Source of the DNA: a virus
Direction: 5' to 3' (one strand)
Length of the DNA stretch: 64,000 nucleotides
Virus record (IMG/VR): IMGVR_UViG_3300020122_000238
Coordinates: 211,301-275,300 of that record
A program made the position numbers and the translations under genes. The notes under the pieces are model-generated. The model was given only the letters and a program-made list of their open reading frames with translations. It had not been told where the DNA came from and searched no databases. Positions 16,199 to 24,384 of this stretch are shown one piece after another. Each line of letters begins with the position of its first letter. Position 1 is the stretch's first letter.

Positions 16199-17008
16199 AT
16201 GGCCACCGTAATCGCCCAATGCAAGAGCTGTCATCAGATGATCTATTGGGAGGACCACATCGCCGGAGCGTGTTCCTGCCCTGAAGGCTCCTTGCGTCAG
16301 CTTCTCGCGCAGAAGCAACGTCGGCCGGCAACAATGGCTCGAACCGCGAGCCAAGCTCCAGTTCGTCAACAACTTCCGGACCTTACCCCCGAGATGCTCC
16401 TATCGAGCAGTGCCCTCCGAGAAATGCGAGCGGCCGAGGGCCACACGCATCGGATGCCTGCTCCTCGGCCTCCCCGAAATGAGGACAGGAACGCCTATCG
16501 GCGTGAGTATGCCGCCTCCTTCGACTCCGAGGATGAGCCCGCTGAAGACCCGGCGGCGTCCCTGGGGAGCCTGGAGGACATCTGGGGAGGGGCTGTGGCG
16601 AGGGATACCGGACGGCGAGGGAGCCTCGACATCGACTTCTCGACCGGGGAGCTGGATTACGAACCGCCTGTGCAGCAAGCACGGCCTTCGGGCATGGGAG
16701 CCGCCAGCCTTCCTCGCTTCAATGTCACCCGTCCTCCGGTGGATCAGACCGCGTTCCGCCGAGAGCTGGTCGGGGCCAACATGCGTGAGATCGGCCGGAC
16801 CCGAAACGGGCAGGTGATCTTCTCCGATCGGAGCACCCGCTCGGTTGATGAGCCCGCGCCTCGCCCCAGCTTCATCGAGCACACCTCCAGGACGGTGCCT
16901 GCCTCGCAAGCAAACGCCAGAACGGCCGCGATTCGAGCCGCGGAGCATGCGAAGCTCCCGACGGCGTTCGAGGTTCTACAGAGGCCCTTCCTCGAAGACG
17001 ACGACTGA
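16199..17008 (+). CDS. Disordered protein with N-terminal Zn motif and C-terminal tag, 269 aa
   Basis: CKSCHQMIYW at residues 8-17 with a later CSC gives a small zinc ribbon. The middle is long, charged and proline-rich, and looks disordered. The C-terminus PTAFEVLQRPFLEDDD is a divergent tag with Phe in place of Trp. It may be a scaffold or adaptor. Confidence 0.75.
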   Translation: MATVIAQCKSCHQMIYWEDHIAGACSCPEGSLRQLLAQKQRRPATMARTASQAPVRQQLPDLTPEMLLSSSALREMRAAEGHTHRMPAPRPPRNEDRNAYRREYAASFDSEDEPAEDPAASLGSLEDIWGGAVARDTGRRGSLDIDFSTGELDYEPPVQQARPSGMGAASLPRFNVTRPPVDQTAFRRELVGANMREIGRTRNGQVIFSDRSTRSVDEPAPRPSFIEHTSRTVPASQANARTAAIRAAEHAKLPTAFEVLQRPFLEDDD

Positions 17009-17098
17009 TTTGGGGTCGTCTTGGGAGTCCCTTGGTGTACTCTCAAGGAATGGACCTCGAAGCATTCTCAAGCCCGCAATGAGGACGAGCGCCTGGAA

Positions 17099-17440
17099 AT
17101 GCAAGTCATCCTCGTGGGGCAAAAGGGGTCTGTCCCCGAGACGGTCAAAGACATCATTCAGGTTGTCCCGGACTTGTTCGAGATGACCATCGAACAAGTC
17201 CGTGATCATCTGGCTCATGTCCAGCCTCAGATCCCCACGTTCATCATCTTGCCCGAAGTGGCAGAGGAGCTGCTGGGGTTGAATCTGACGCAGATATACG
17301 CCTGTGTGACACAGGCGGTTCTGGACCTCAAGCTCACCCCGAACGAGCCCAACGAGCCCAACGAGCTGGTCCGTGGCGTCAGGGACATGTCCGCGGAGCT
17401 GGTCCGCCTGCATCGCAATCGTCTCTTCCCGGCCAAATAG
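17099..17440 (+). CDS. Hypothetical protein, 113 aa (start uncertain)
   Basis: From ATG 17099 the product is MQVILVGQKGSVPETV..., with a repeated PNEPNEPNE segment near residue 82. The promoter element TGTACT (17036-17041) is 8 nt from the ATG at 17050, whose frame stops after ten codons. A one-base loss in the CCC run near 17075 would join it to this frame (MDLEAFSS...). It is therefore either a short uORF or another indel. Confidence 0.6.
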   Translation: MQVILVGQKGSVPETVKDIIQVVPDLFEMTIEQVRDHLAHVQPQIPTFIILPEVAEELLGLNLTQIYACVTQAVLDLKLTPNEPNEPNELVRGVRDMSAELVRLHRNRLFPAK

Positions 17441-17477
17441 GCTCAGGACAGCCATGGGGCGGTGTAGTCCCGCCTCC

Positions 17478-17915
17478 ATGCTAGACATTTCTTCTCCCGA
17501 GTCCTTCATCAAGGGTCTCGAAGTCCTCAACACCCTCCGAGACCTCGTCGTCGACAATTCCACGAAGAAGGGCTTTCGAGCCCAGCTCATGTTGGGCTTG
17601 ACGGCAGCTCAGATCGCGGGCCCGATCGGCACCCTCATCCGAGCTGCCGTGATGACGATGAACGAAGTCGGCGAGCTGGCCGAGTTCTGGGAGTCGTTCC
17701 GGGATGGAACTCTCTTCTCGGAATGCGATAAGGCCGAGAAGATGCGCTTGATGGGGCTACCCGTTCTCACGAGTGCCGAAGAAGAAGTCGCGGACTCCTT
17801 CATTCGGAATCTCGATCGGGCAGAAGCCTTCAACGTTGATGTGGCGAAGGCGGTCGCCGTGAAGATGCTGATGAACGCAGGGCGCGCGCATCTTCACGGC
17901 GGAAAATTGGCATAG
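17478..17915 (+). CDS. Hypothetical helical protein, 145 aa
   Basis: TGTAGT (17463-17468) is 9 nt from the ATG. The protein is helical with an Ala-rich hydrophobic segment (LTAAQIAGPIGTLIRAAVM), which may be membrane-associated or simply a buried helix. No family recognised. Confidence 0.75.
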   Translation: MLDISSPESFIKGLEVLNTLRDLVVDNSTKKGFRAQLMLGLTAAQIAGPIGTLIRAAVMTMNEVGELAEFWESFRDGTLFSECDKAEKMRLMGLPVLTSAEEEVADSFIRNLDRAEAFNVDVAKAVAVKMLMNAGRAHLHGGKLA

Positions 17916-17946
17916 TTGGAGGAAGTGCTTGTAAAGCGTCTCAGGT

Positions 17947-18565
17947 ATGACACTGAGCGACGAAGCACGACAACAAAAAATTAGAGCCAAAGCTGAAGGA
18001 CGAGCTTGGAGGGAAGCCAACCCCAAGCTCGTCCTTCAGGGTATCCGGCGGTGTGCCCGATGTGGTTATATCGGGCAGCAAGAAACAGATTTCATTGCTG
18101 ATGCTCGGTGTCAAGGGGGCTACCGAAATGTGCCGAAAGTGTATTCGGGAATCTTCAGTCAAGTATCGTGAGACAAATCACGACGAGCTTCGCGAACGAT
18201 TCAAGAAGTGGCACCAAGCGAACATGGAAACATACCGAGCTAGCAAAAGAGCGTCTAACAAGAAACATGCGGTAAAGATCGCAGTGCAGAAGCGATCCGC
18301 TCGTCTCAAGCGGAATTATGGCCTCACGCTTGAGGATTACGAACACATGCTAGCGGAACAGGGGGGTGCATGTGCGATCTGTCACGACACTCCAAACGGG
18401 CGTTGGACGAAATTGAATATCGACCATTGCCACATAACCGGAAAAGTCCGGGGCCTTCTTTGCGTCAACTGTAACCGGGCTCTGGGGTATCTCAAGGATG
18501 ACCCCTCTAGGGCGATCCGTTGTGCAGAGTATCTTCAAATTAGCAAAGAAGGGAAGCTTCCCTGA
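17947..18565 (+). CDS. EndoVII-like HNH homing endonuclease, frame broken near 18115
   Basis: The first frame gives CARCGYIGQQETDFI, and the second gives ATEMCRKC and the HNH core GACAICHDT, IDHCHITGKVRGLLCVNCNRALG. Dropping one G from the GGGGG run near 18115 joins them into a protein of about 205 aa with two CxxC pairs plus the EndoVII core, as in the gene at 39079. It is either an indel error or a decayed element. A 17-bp inverted repeat lies early in the gene. Confidence 0.8.
17993..18039. repeat. Perfect 17-bp inverted repeat inside an HNH gene
   Basis: Arms 17993-18009 and 18023-18039, 13-nt loop, coding for residues about 16-31 of the endonuclease. Confidence 0.85.
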
Positions 18566-18578
18566 TGGACACTATTCC

Positions 18579-18634
18579 CCCGCGGATCCCGATCCCAAGC
18601 CGTACTAGTACGGCTTGGGATCGGGATCCGCGGG
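18579..18634. repeat. 56-bp perfect palindrome
   Basis: 28-bp arms with no loop, centred at 18606/18607, between two convergent genes. It has no T tract and would form a cruciform or a long hairpin. Confidence 0.9.
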
Positions 18635-18642
18635 AAGCGGGC

Positions 18643-19203
18643 CTAGAAGCAGGTCCCCTCGCTGAACCATCCGCCGGCTTTGTTCTGGGCCGTGCAGATG
18701 CTTCCGTGCTTGCAGTAGCCGAGATCCGCCGGGTTACCCGAGCAGAGAAGCTTCCTCATCGGGTCATCCCACTTCCCCTGGAAGAGATTGTACCCGTTGG
18801 GAGAAGTATTCCCCGACCCGTCGCACCCAAGCACCGTGATGTACCCACCCTCAGGAGCCGGCACAGCACAGACGACAGGGACATGGGGCAAGCAGACTCC
18901 ATCGAGACAGACTCCGTCGGGGCACAGATCCCCATCTGTCGCACAGAACCCGCCCCCCGAAGACGAAGACGAAGACGAAGACGCCGAAACGGATGTTGAC
19001 GAGCTGGTCTCGCCCGTCCCTCCGGCCGTACCCATCTCACCCCCAGCTCCGCCGAGTCCAGGCATCCCCCCCATGCCGCCCATGCCGCCCGTACCCGAAG
19101 AGCCGGCGTTCGTTGCGGTCGTGCTGCCGCCAGATCCCGAAGGGTCAGGGGTGGAAGCACAGCCAGTCAAAACCAAGATTCCCAAGAGAACGATGTTCTT
19201 CAT
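18643..19203 (-). CDS. Secreted lipoprotein with Ser/Gly-rich linker, 186 aa
   Basis: MKNIVLLGILVLTGC is a signal peptide with lipobox (LTGC). A Gly/Met/Ser/Thr-rich linker spans about residues 20-75, and then a Cys-rich domain (FCATDGDLCPDG...) continues to the C-terminus. The layout matches myxobacterial surface lipoproteins. The C-terminal domain resembles that of the neighbour at 19264. TGTACC is 8 nt from the ATG. It may alter the host surface, for example by superinfection exclusion; that is inference. Confidence 0.85.
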   Translation of the reverse strand: MKNIVLLGILVLTGCASTPDPSGSGGSTTATNAGSSGTGGMGGMGGMPGLGGAGGEMGTAGGTGETSSSTSVSASSSSSSSSGGGFCATDGDLCPDGVCLDGVCLPHVPVVCAVPAPEGGYITVLGCDGSGNTSPNGYNLFQGKWDDPMRKLLCSGNPADLGYCKHGSICTAQNKAGGWFSEGTCF

Positions 19204-19263
19204 GTTTTTGGGGTACACCGAAGCCAGGGTCTTACTTCCCTGGTTTCGATGTACGGGGGATCC

Positions 19264-19809
19264 TTAGTTCGTCGAGTTGGCGAGGTAACAGGTCCCGCGC
19301 ATCATGAAGAACGGCCCCCCATTGGGGTACACGACCGTCACCGCGCAGGAGTCGCCGTTGTCGCAGAACCCGATCTCCTCGACCTTGCCCGTGCAGAGCT
19401 GAAGAGCCGCCGCCCAGTCCTCGTTGGTGGGCACATCGGGCAGCGGACCATCCGTCTTGTAGATGGTGACCCCGTGCGGGGGAAAGCCGACTGCGTCGAT
19501 CCCATCCTTGCCGTCGCAGCCCTTCACGAAGAGGGAGGGCTTGGCCGGGTCCTTGTCCACGATCTGACAGGTGACCGGGATGCGCTCGACGCACTCACCC
19601 TGGAAGCAGATGCCCGTGGTGGGTCCGCCGCCTTCCAAGGGGCAGACGGTTCCGTTTTCCCCACAGAGGTTCGGTTTGCCGCCCGTACCGGAGCTGGATG
19701 AAGTCGTCGTCGTCGAGCTGGATGCGTCGGACCACGGAGCAGTATCGTCCGTGCCGCAGCCGCAGCCGAAGATGAAACCAGAGAAAATGATCAAAATGGT
19801 GTGCTTCAT
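19264..19809 (-). CDS. Secreted lipoprotein, paralogue of 18643, 181 aa
   Basis: MKHTILIIFSGFIFGC is a signal peptide with lipobox-like end. A Ser/Thr linker (SSSTTTTSSSSGTGG) precedes a Cys-rich domain (CGENGTVCPLEGG..., VKGCDGKDG, GFCDNGD) that aligns by eye with the neighbouring lipoprotein. The start is fixed by a bipartite promoter with TATAGA 6 nt upstream. Confidence 0.85.
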   Translation of the reverse strand: MKHTILIIFSGFIFGCGCGTDDTAPWSDASSSTTTTSSSSGTGGKPNLCGENGTVCPLEGGGPTTGICFQGECVERIPVTCQIVDKDPAKPSLFVKGCDGKDGIDAVGFPPHGVTIYKTDGPLPDVPTNEDWAAALQLCTGKVEEIGFCDNGDSCAVTVVYPNGGPFFMMRGTCYLANSTN

Positions 19810-19815
19810 GTCGCC

Positions 19816-19843
19816 TCTATAGTCCGACCTGGATTCGGATCAA
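19816..19843 (-). promoter_or_regulatory. Promoter TTGATC-N16-TATAGA
   Basis: On the minus strand, -35 at 19838-19843 and -10 at 19816-19821, spacer 16 bp, 6 nt from the lipoprotein ATG at 19809. Confidence 0.8.
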
Positions 19844-19864
19844 CTGGTGTAAGTAAAAAAAGAT

Positions 19865-20347
19865 ATGCCTAAGCTCGACAAGAAACTCCGCCTGGAAGTC
19901 GCACAGACCGTGCTCGATGGGGGGTCCGTCCTCTTCCTCACTCCGAACTCAGAAATGAATGACCGGGTTGCGGACCTCTTCAGGAAGGCATTCGTGGAGA
20001 ACGCCATGGATGTCACAGGCTGCGCGGAACTCACCGCCCGCAAGCTCATGAAGCCCGAAGGCGCAAATCCGAGCTATGTCCAGCTCGCGAAAGGCCCCGG
20101 GCATGCCTTCTTCCACCCGAACCAGGACATGACCGCCGACGAAGAGATCGGGAACCCCACCTTCGTCTACTGGCCGACCGAGGGCGGGGACTACCAGAAG
20201 GTGCCCTATAACACATGGAAGCGAGAGCGTCGGGCTCACCTCTGGCGGCCGGTTCACCTGAAGGGACAGCTCCTTTGGGAAGACACGCCGGCTGTGATTG
20301 CGGGCCCGTCGAATGCGTGGGCCAAGATCCTGGAGGATGACCTGTGA
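19865..20347 (+). CDS. C-tagged hypothetical protein, 160 aa
   Basis: Soluble alpha/beta protein without a recognised domain. It ends SNAWAKILEDDL, a clear tag. GGTGTAAG lies 11 nt upstream of the ATG. GTGA overlap couples it to the next gene. Confidence 0.8.
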   Translation: MPKLDKKLRLEVAQTVLDGGSVLFLTPNSEMNDRVADLFRKAFVENAMDVTGCAELTARKLMKPEGANPSYVQLAKGPGHAFFHPNQDMTADEEIGNPTFVYWPTEGGDYQKVPYNTWKRERRAHLWRPVHLKGQLLWEDTPAVIAGPSNAWAKILEDDL

Positions 20348-20580
20348 CCCCAAGCGAGATGAAGCTGGCGGGCATTCTCCTGGAGATGGCGGCCGACGAG
20401 TTCGGCAATCACAGCTGCAACGACTTCAAGTTGCCACCGATGCCGGAGACAGCCGTGCTCACCCTCCTCACGGAGTACTACGCCCCGGATCCGATCCCTG
20501 AGCTTCAGAGCCCCATCCTCAACGACGCCATCCTCATGTCGATGATGGCCAAGAAGCTCCTGGTGGATGCCGGGCCATGA
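20344..20580 (+). CDS. Hypothetical protein, 78 aa
   Basis: Starts at a GTG overlapping the previous stop and ends in an ATGA overlap with the next gene, so the three form one translational unit. Mostly helical; function unknown. Confidence 0.7.
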   Translation: MTPSEMKLAGILLEMAADEFGNHSCNDFKLPPMPETAVLTLLTEYYAPDPIPELQSPILNDAILMSMMAKKLLVDAGP

Positions 20581-21002
20581 GCACGACGGCATGGGACCTG
20601 ATCCTGAACGATTTCGATGAAATCGAAGACCGGATCACGGCGGCCTGCCTCGCCTGCAAAGCCCGAGGGATTGTTGTCCAGTCTGGCGACTGGGGCGTCA
20701 CCTATGACGAAGACACCCACAAGTGGGTCCAGGGTACACCTTGGCGGGAGAGCACCTCTCTCCCTGTGAATCTCCTCGGCGCCTTGTTGCTCATCGAGAA
20801 CCCTTTCCCCGAGATGTACGTGTACGAGAACCGCACATGTTACGCGCCCACCGACACGGTGAGTAGACTTTTGGGCGTTGGGATCGCCTGGACTCTCTCA
20901 TTCTTCGCGGGGTGGGATGCAGCTCGGTTCCCCTCTTCGGGAGTCAGGACCGCCTATGACTTCGGGCAGCGGTTGGCAACAGAGATTTCATGTCCTCTGT
21001 GA
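20577..21002 (+). CDS. Protein with tag-like N-terminus (TTAWDLILNDFDE), 141 aa
   Basis: The first 15 residues MSTTAWDLILNDFDE match the C-terminal tag sequence but at the N-terminus, as in the pseudokinase at 3123. The rest is an unassigned globular domain with CLACK near residue 22. The final stop lies by a small inverted repeat near 20983-21010. Confidence 0.75.
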   Translation: MSTTAWDLILNDFDEIEDRITAACLACKARGIVVQSGDWGVTYDEDTHKWVQGTPWRESTSLPVNLLGALLLIENPFPEMYVYENRTCYAPTDTVSRLLGVGIAWTLSFFAGWDAARFPSSGVRTAYDFGQRLATEISCPL

Positions 21003-21045
21003 AATCTCTGAATGTCCGGGATAATTTCTGGTGTACTACGAGAAT

Positions 21046-21369
21046 ATGACCGACCCCACTTCGATTCCGACCGCAACCGCAACTGCAACTGCAACCCCGA
21101 AGCGCATCAAGCGCCCGACCAAGAAGACCTCGGCGAAGAAAACCGCCAAGAAGGTGGCCAAGAAGACCGTGGACACCACCATCAACGCCGTGGCTGCGTG
21201 GGCGACCACCAAGGCCAAGGCCAAGAAGGGTGACCGTGCCATGTTCGAGGCTGCCGCTGGCTTCCTCAACCAGCTCGCCAGCGCTCAGGCGGCGCTCCTC
21301 GCGAACCTCAGCCCCAGCGTGCTGAAGGCCGTCAAGGATCGCCTCGCTGCACTCCCGTACGGAAAGTGA
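21046..21369 (+). CDS. Histone H1-like basic DNA-binding protein, 107 aa
   Basis: The N-terminal half is Lys/Ala/Pro-rich (KRIKRPTKKTSAKKTAKKVA), as in bacterial H1/HC1-like proteins, followed by a helical Ala-rich domain. It probably binds or compacts DNA. ATG 21046 is 8 nt after TGTACT, so the Met at 21031 is unlikely. The gene ends at a strong terminator. Confidence 0.8.
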   Translation: MTDPTSIPTATATATATPKRIKRPTKKTSAKKTAKKVAKKTVDTTINAVAAWATTKAKAKKGDRAMFEAAAGFLNQLASAQAALLANLSPSVLKAVKDRLAALPYGK

Positions 21370-21373
21370 ACGC

Positions 21374-21415
21374 AAAAAAGCCCCCGGAGCAGCACGCTGC
21401 TCCGGGGGCTTTTTT
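21374..21415. terminator. Strong bidirectional terminator
   Basis: 20-bp perfect stem (21374-21393 and 21396-21415) with A6 and T6 ends and a 2-nt loop, between convergent genes. Confidence 0.95.
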
Positions 21416-21419
21416 CATT

Positions 21420-22283
21420 TCAGCCCGCCTTCTTCCAGCCGTCTTCCGTCAACGTGACCCTGAACGTCCCCTTCGGGTTGTCCTTCGAGGTCCCGTTGTC
21501 ACGCTCGTTCAGCCAGAACCGGATGCCCAGCCCCGGCTTCTGGTGAAGAAGCCACACGAAGCAGACCCCGCCGCCATTCTCCAGCTCGCGAGAGACGACC
21601 ATCGGACGACCGTCGCGGTGGACCAGGATGCGCTCATCCGCGTCCTTGATGCGACGGAGGTTGTTGACCGTGCAGTTCGAGTTACGCGTGCAACCCGCCC
21701 GCTTCGCCGAGTGAATGACCGCCGTGCCGACGATCGTGTAGTACTTGCCAGCGATCTGGCAGGGAACCGTCTCGATGAAGGGGTGCTTCAACCCCTTCGA
21801 GAAACGATCCGCCGCCTCCTCCAGAGCCACCTGAAGGCCATCCTTCGGGGGAGCCGGAGCAGGCTCGTTCAGGTCCTCCAGAAGGAGGTCCATGTCCGCC
21901 GGATCGAGCGCGAGATTCACACCCGGGTTCGAGGGAGGAGTCTTGTCCTCCTCCTTCTTCCCCTGGAGGAAGTTCTGGAGAGCCTCTTCCGTCTTGGACT
22001 GGACAGGACGGAAGAGATTCCGGAGTGCCTCTTCCATCTTGTCCACGACAGGAGGAAGCTGCATCGCCATCGGAGGCTGCGGGAAGAGCCTGGATAGAAT
22101 CGTCCAGGCGTGGCGGTTCGTCTCCGCCGGGTACTGCTTGCCCATCGGCTCCAACATCAGCAGCTCCAGGAACTTGGTCCGCACAGCGTCCGCCTTGTCG
22201 GGCCGGAGAGCACCCTCCGAGACGAGAACCGTCGTGAGGGTCTGGAGTAGAAACGAGTTCGAGCCTTCCTTGATCTTCGCCAT
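21420..22283 (-). CDS. Hypothetical protein, 287 aa
   Basis: The N-terminal half is helical with a Pro/acidic middle (LDPADMDLLLEDLNEP). The C-terminal half has TRNSNCTVNNLRRI and a beta-rich region (VCFVWLLHQKPGLGIRFWL) and reads as a folded domain of unknown type. A GGTGTAGAG element near 22380 lies about 100 nt upstream, so this mRNA has a leader; AGAGGTG before the ATG may be its ribosome site. Confidence 0.75.
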   Translation of the reverse strand: MAKIKEGSNSFLLQTLTTVLVSEGALRPDKADAVRTKFLELLMLEPMGKQYPAETNRHAWTILSRLFPQPPMAMQLPPVVDKMEEALRNLFRPVQSKTEEALQNFLQGKKEEDKTPPSNPGVNLALDPADMDLLLEDLNEPAPAPPKDGLQVALEEAADRFSKGLKHPFIETVPCQIAGKYYTIVGTAVIHSAKRAGCTRNSNCTVNNLRRIKDADERILVHRDGRPMVVSRELENGGGVCFVWLLHQKPGLGIRFWLNERDNGTSKDNPKGTFRVTLTEDGWKKAG

Positions 22284-22409
22284 GACACACCTCTGTGTGA
22301 GTGTTTCGACCCTCGATCCCCCACTGAGGACTTCGAGGGAGGCCGAGACTCCTCTGAGCCCCGGTCGTATACCCACTCTACACCAGAGATATCGTGTCTC
22401 AGACGGAAA

Positions 22410-22709
22410 TCAGAAGTCTTCGTCTTCTTTTAGCAACCGCTCATGCCACGTCCGAATTTTTTGAGCCCGAAGTCTGGCGAGGGGGCTAGGAAACAGAACA
22501 TCATACCCACGCAACTCACTCCGGAATGGCCCTCTGTAGCCTTCTTTGAAGATGACACGAATTCTAAATGAGTCCCTCGTAAAAATGGACTCCAACACGG
22601 CTTCAACCATCGAATCAGAACGGAAAAGAGAGACAATATGACGGAAACGAGTTTTCTCCTCAATCGTGAAGGTAGGGAACTCCAAGTCCCAAACGACTTG
22701 ATTAGACAT
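22410..22709 (-). CDS. C-tagged hypothetical protein, 99 aa
   Basis: Small protein starting MSNQVVWDLEF and ending RTWHERLLKEDEDF, a strong tag. It follows another tagged gene (22711) with 1 nt between them, so two tagged proteins are co-translated. Confidence 0.75.
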   Translation of the reverse strand: MSNQVVWDLEFPTFTIEEKTRFRHIVSLFRSDSMVEAVLESIFTRDSFRIRVIFKEGYRGPFRSELRGYDVLFPSPLARLRAQKIRTWHERLLKEDEDF

Positions 22710-22710
22710 A

Positions 22711-23106
22711 TCAGTCCTCCAGGATGGCATCCCAAACCGTGGGACCCTTCAAAGAATGAAACTGGTTGATAAAGTTTACCCATGAAGTAATTCGGAATTG
22801 TCTTGAATCATCGTGACTATAAGACAGCCAGCCATTTTTGATGGTCATAACGGAGACCATGTTTTTAAAATGTGTGGGATCCTTGTCTACAAAAACGGCG
22901 TCATGGTGTACCCAATGAGGAACGGGGGTGCCTTCATATTTCGGATGGAAAGGCGACCAAAAACGCTCAACTCTCTCAAGAGAAGTACATCCTGGTCGAC
23001 TCTCCCCCACGGCCAAAAGCCAGAGCCCATTGTCCGAGAAAGCCACGACCTCCGCCCAATACCCGGGCCCCTCAAGTTCCAACCAATCCCCAATTTCGTA
23101 GGCCAT
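22711..23106 (-). CDS. C-tagged hypothetical protein, 131 aa
   Basis: Trp-rich beta protein (IGDWLELEGPGYWAEVVAF) ending GPTVWDAILED, a tag copy shortened at the acidic end. TGTAAT is 7 nt from the ATG. It is divergent from the gene at 23122, with only 15 nt between start codons. Confidence 0.8.
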   Translation of the reverse strand: MAYEIGDWLELEGPGYWAEVVAFSDNGLWLLAVGESRPGCTSLERVERFWSPFHPKYEGTPVPHWVHHDAVFVDKDPTHFKNMVSVMTIKNGWLSYSHDDSRQFRITSWVNFINQFHSLKGPTVWDAILED

Positions 23107-23121
23107 ACAAGAGATTACACC

Positions 23122-23448
23122 ATGAAGTGGAACGTCGACAAAGCCCTGACCGACTTGGCGAAGTGGGCGAGCGATCGGGACACCTTGGCGGGCATCTCGC
23201 AGGTCTACGTGGACGCTTCGAGGGCGACAGAGGTTGGGGTGCATCCGACCCCGCCCGAGACGAAGAAGGGGGTCGTCTACGTCTGGAAGGTGTACCTGCT
23301 CGCCGGGATGAACATCCACAGTTTCTACGGCCGGACGATTCAGGAGGCCTACCACAAGGCTCGCCGGATGCTTCGGCCCCCGGTCGGCAAGTCGACCAAG
23401 AAGAAGGTTGATCGGTTCAAACGTCGGCGTGTAGGACACGAGCAATGA
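23122..23448 (+). CDS. Hypothetical basic protein, 108 aa
   Basis: Helical N-terminus, beta middle and a Lys/Arg-rich end (KSTKKKVDRFKRRRVGHEQ). Its start codon overlaps the -10 element of the divergent gene. ATGA overlap leads into the next gene. Function unknown. Confidence 0.7.
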   Translation: MKWNVDKALTDLAKWASDRDTLAGISQVYVDASRATEVGVHPTPPETKKGVVYVWKVYLLAGMNIHSFYGRTIQEAYHKARRMLRPPVGKSTKKKVDRFKRRRVGHEQ

Positions 23449-23690
23449 GCACAGTAGAATCCAAAGAGCCTGCCTGCTTCGCCATTTCGTTGGCAGTCAG
23501 TTCCTACATCGTTACCACGGCGGTCCGATCAGGAGGGACCGTGGTGTATGTCACAAAAAGTGTGGGAACTCACGCTCATCACAAGTACATCGGGACCTTC
23601 GGAGCTGAGGATGAAACTCCGGAGATGGAGCATCTCCGAGGCTACCGAGATTTACTGCTCGACACTGTCAAGAGGATGTTCGTGAAATGA
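23445..23690 (+). CDS. Hypothetical protein, 81 aa
   Basis: Coupled to both neighbours by ATGA overlaps. Beta strands around residues 12-40 and a helical end. No family recognised. Confidence 0.7.
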   Translation: MSTVESKEPACFAISLAVSSYIVTTAVRSGGTVVYVTKSVGTHAHHKYIGTFGAEDETPEMEHLRGYRDLLLDTVKRMFVK

Positions 23691-23965
23691 AAGAAAAAAA
23701 GCCCCCCATCTCTCTGAAGGCTGTCCGCAAGGTGTGCAGCTTGCCGGGGAACAAGGCAAGCGTCGCCTGGTGGGATGACACGCTTCACGTCTGGTGGTAC
23801 AAGCCTTTGAGCATCGAAGCCGCACAGGGGCGCCTGAACAAGCTTCTGGACGACAAGGATGTGCATGACGGGCGTTGCCCCTACGCCCTGAGCCCCAAGC
23901 CGGGGGCTCGTCCCGCCCTCACGGTCGACGACGTGTACACGCCTCCGAAGCACATCCTGGAGTAA
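23687..23965 (+). CDS. Hypothetical protein, 92 aa
   Basis: Last gene of a three-gene coupled set. Basic start (MKEKKPP) and an aromatic strand (VAWWDDTLHVWWYK). Function unknown. Confidence 0.7.
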   Translation: MKEKKPPISLKAVRKVCSLPGNKASVAWWDDTLHVWWYKPLSIEAAQGRLNKLLDDKDVHDGRCPYALSPKPGARPALTVDDVYTPPKHILE

Positions 23966-24130
23966 GAATTTTGGGTACGCGAGCCTGAATCCCTATATGG
24001 TCAAGACTCGCGTACGTCGTCCGGTGGACCTTCCCAGTAATGGGTGAGCTACGATGCTCTTGAGCCATTCGACCGCGGAATCAACAGCGGGCAAACCCGG
24101 CGGGCGTGGTGGAAAGCCACGCCATTTTCT
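23966..24130. other. Intergenic stretch with a 9-bp inverted repeat
   Basis: GTACGCGAG (23975-23983) and CTCGCGTAC (24007-24015) pair across 23 nt. The rest shows no convincing gene. Confidence 0.5.
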
Positions 24131-24384
24131 CTAGAACTCCTCGTCGAGCCTCTCCCACCCCGTGAGATACGGGAGTTTCGGTGGGGTGAGTGGCGGGGTT
24201 CAGGATTGGAGCAAGGCTCCACAAGAATCGAACCTACCCCGATTGGGAAGTAGGTTGCTATCTCCTTCGAACAACGCGTGCAGATGTAGAAGTGCTTTGC
24301 CCAAAGCCCAATCGCACCGGACTCAACCTGAGTCCGGTGCGATTGGGGGCAAAAGAGGTGCCCAGCGTTATACGTCGTCGCCAT
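24131..24384 (-). CDS. C-tagged Zn-ribbon protein, frame broken near 24205
   Basis: From the ATG at 24384 the product reads MATTYNAGHLFCP...HFYICTRCSKEIATYF, a small zinc site. Adding one C to the CCCC run near 24195-24199 joins it to a frame reading PPPLTPPKLPYLTGWERLDEEF and a stop, a perfect tag with a proline linker. The ATG lies within the tag codons of the upstream gene. The match to the tag strongly favours a sequencing indel over decay. Confidence 0.6.
24307..24347. repeat. 19-bp inverted repeat in the 5' part of a gene
   Basis: Arms 24307-24325 and 24329-24347 with a 3-nt loop, coding for residues about 13-26 of the protein from 24384. Confidence 0.85.

Noticed and set aside
24044-24253. 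Plus-strand 69-aa frame
   Set aside because: It is antisense to the frame that ends in a perfect tag, and has no promoter element at the right distance.
24205-24298. tRNA-like stretch on the minus strand (TTCGATT loop with CCA 3')
   Set aside because: The would-be T stem is mostly wobble pairs, the acceptor has a mismatch and the spacing is wrong. The DNA is better explained as the tagged zinc-ribbon gene 24131-24384.
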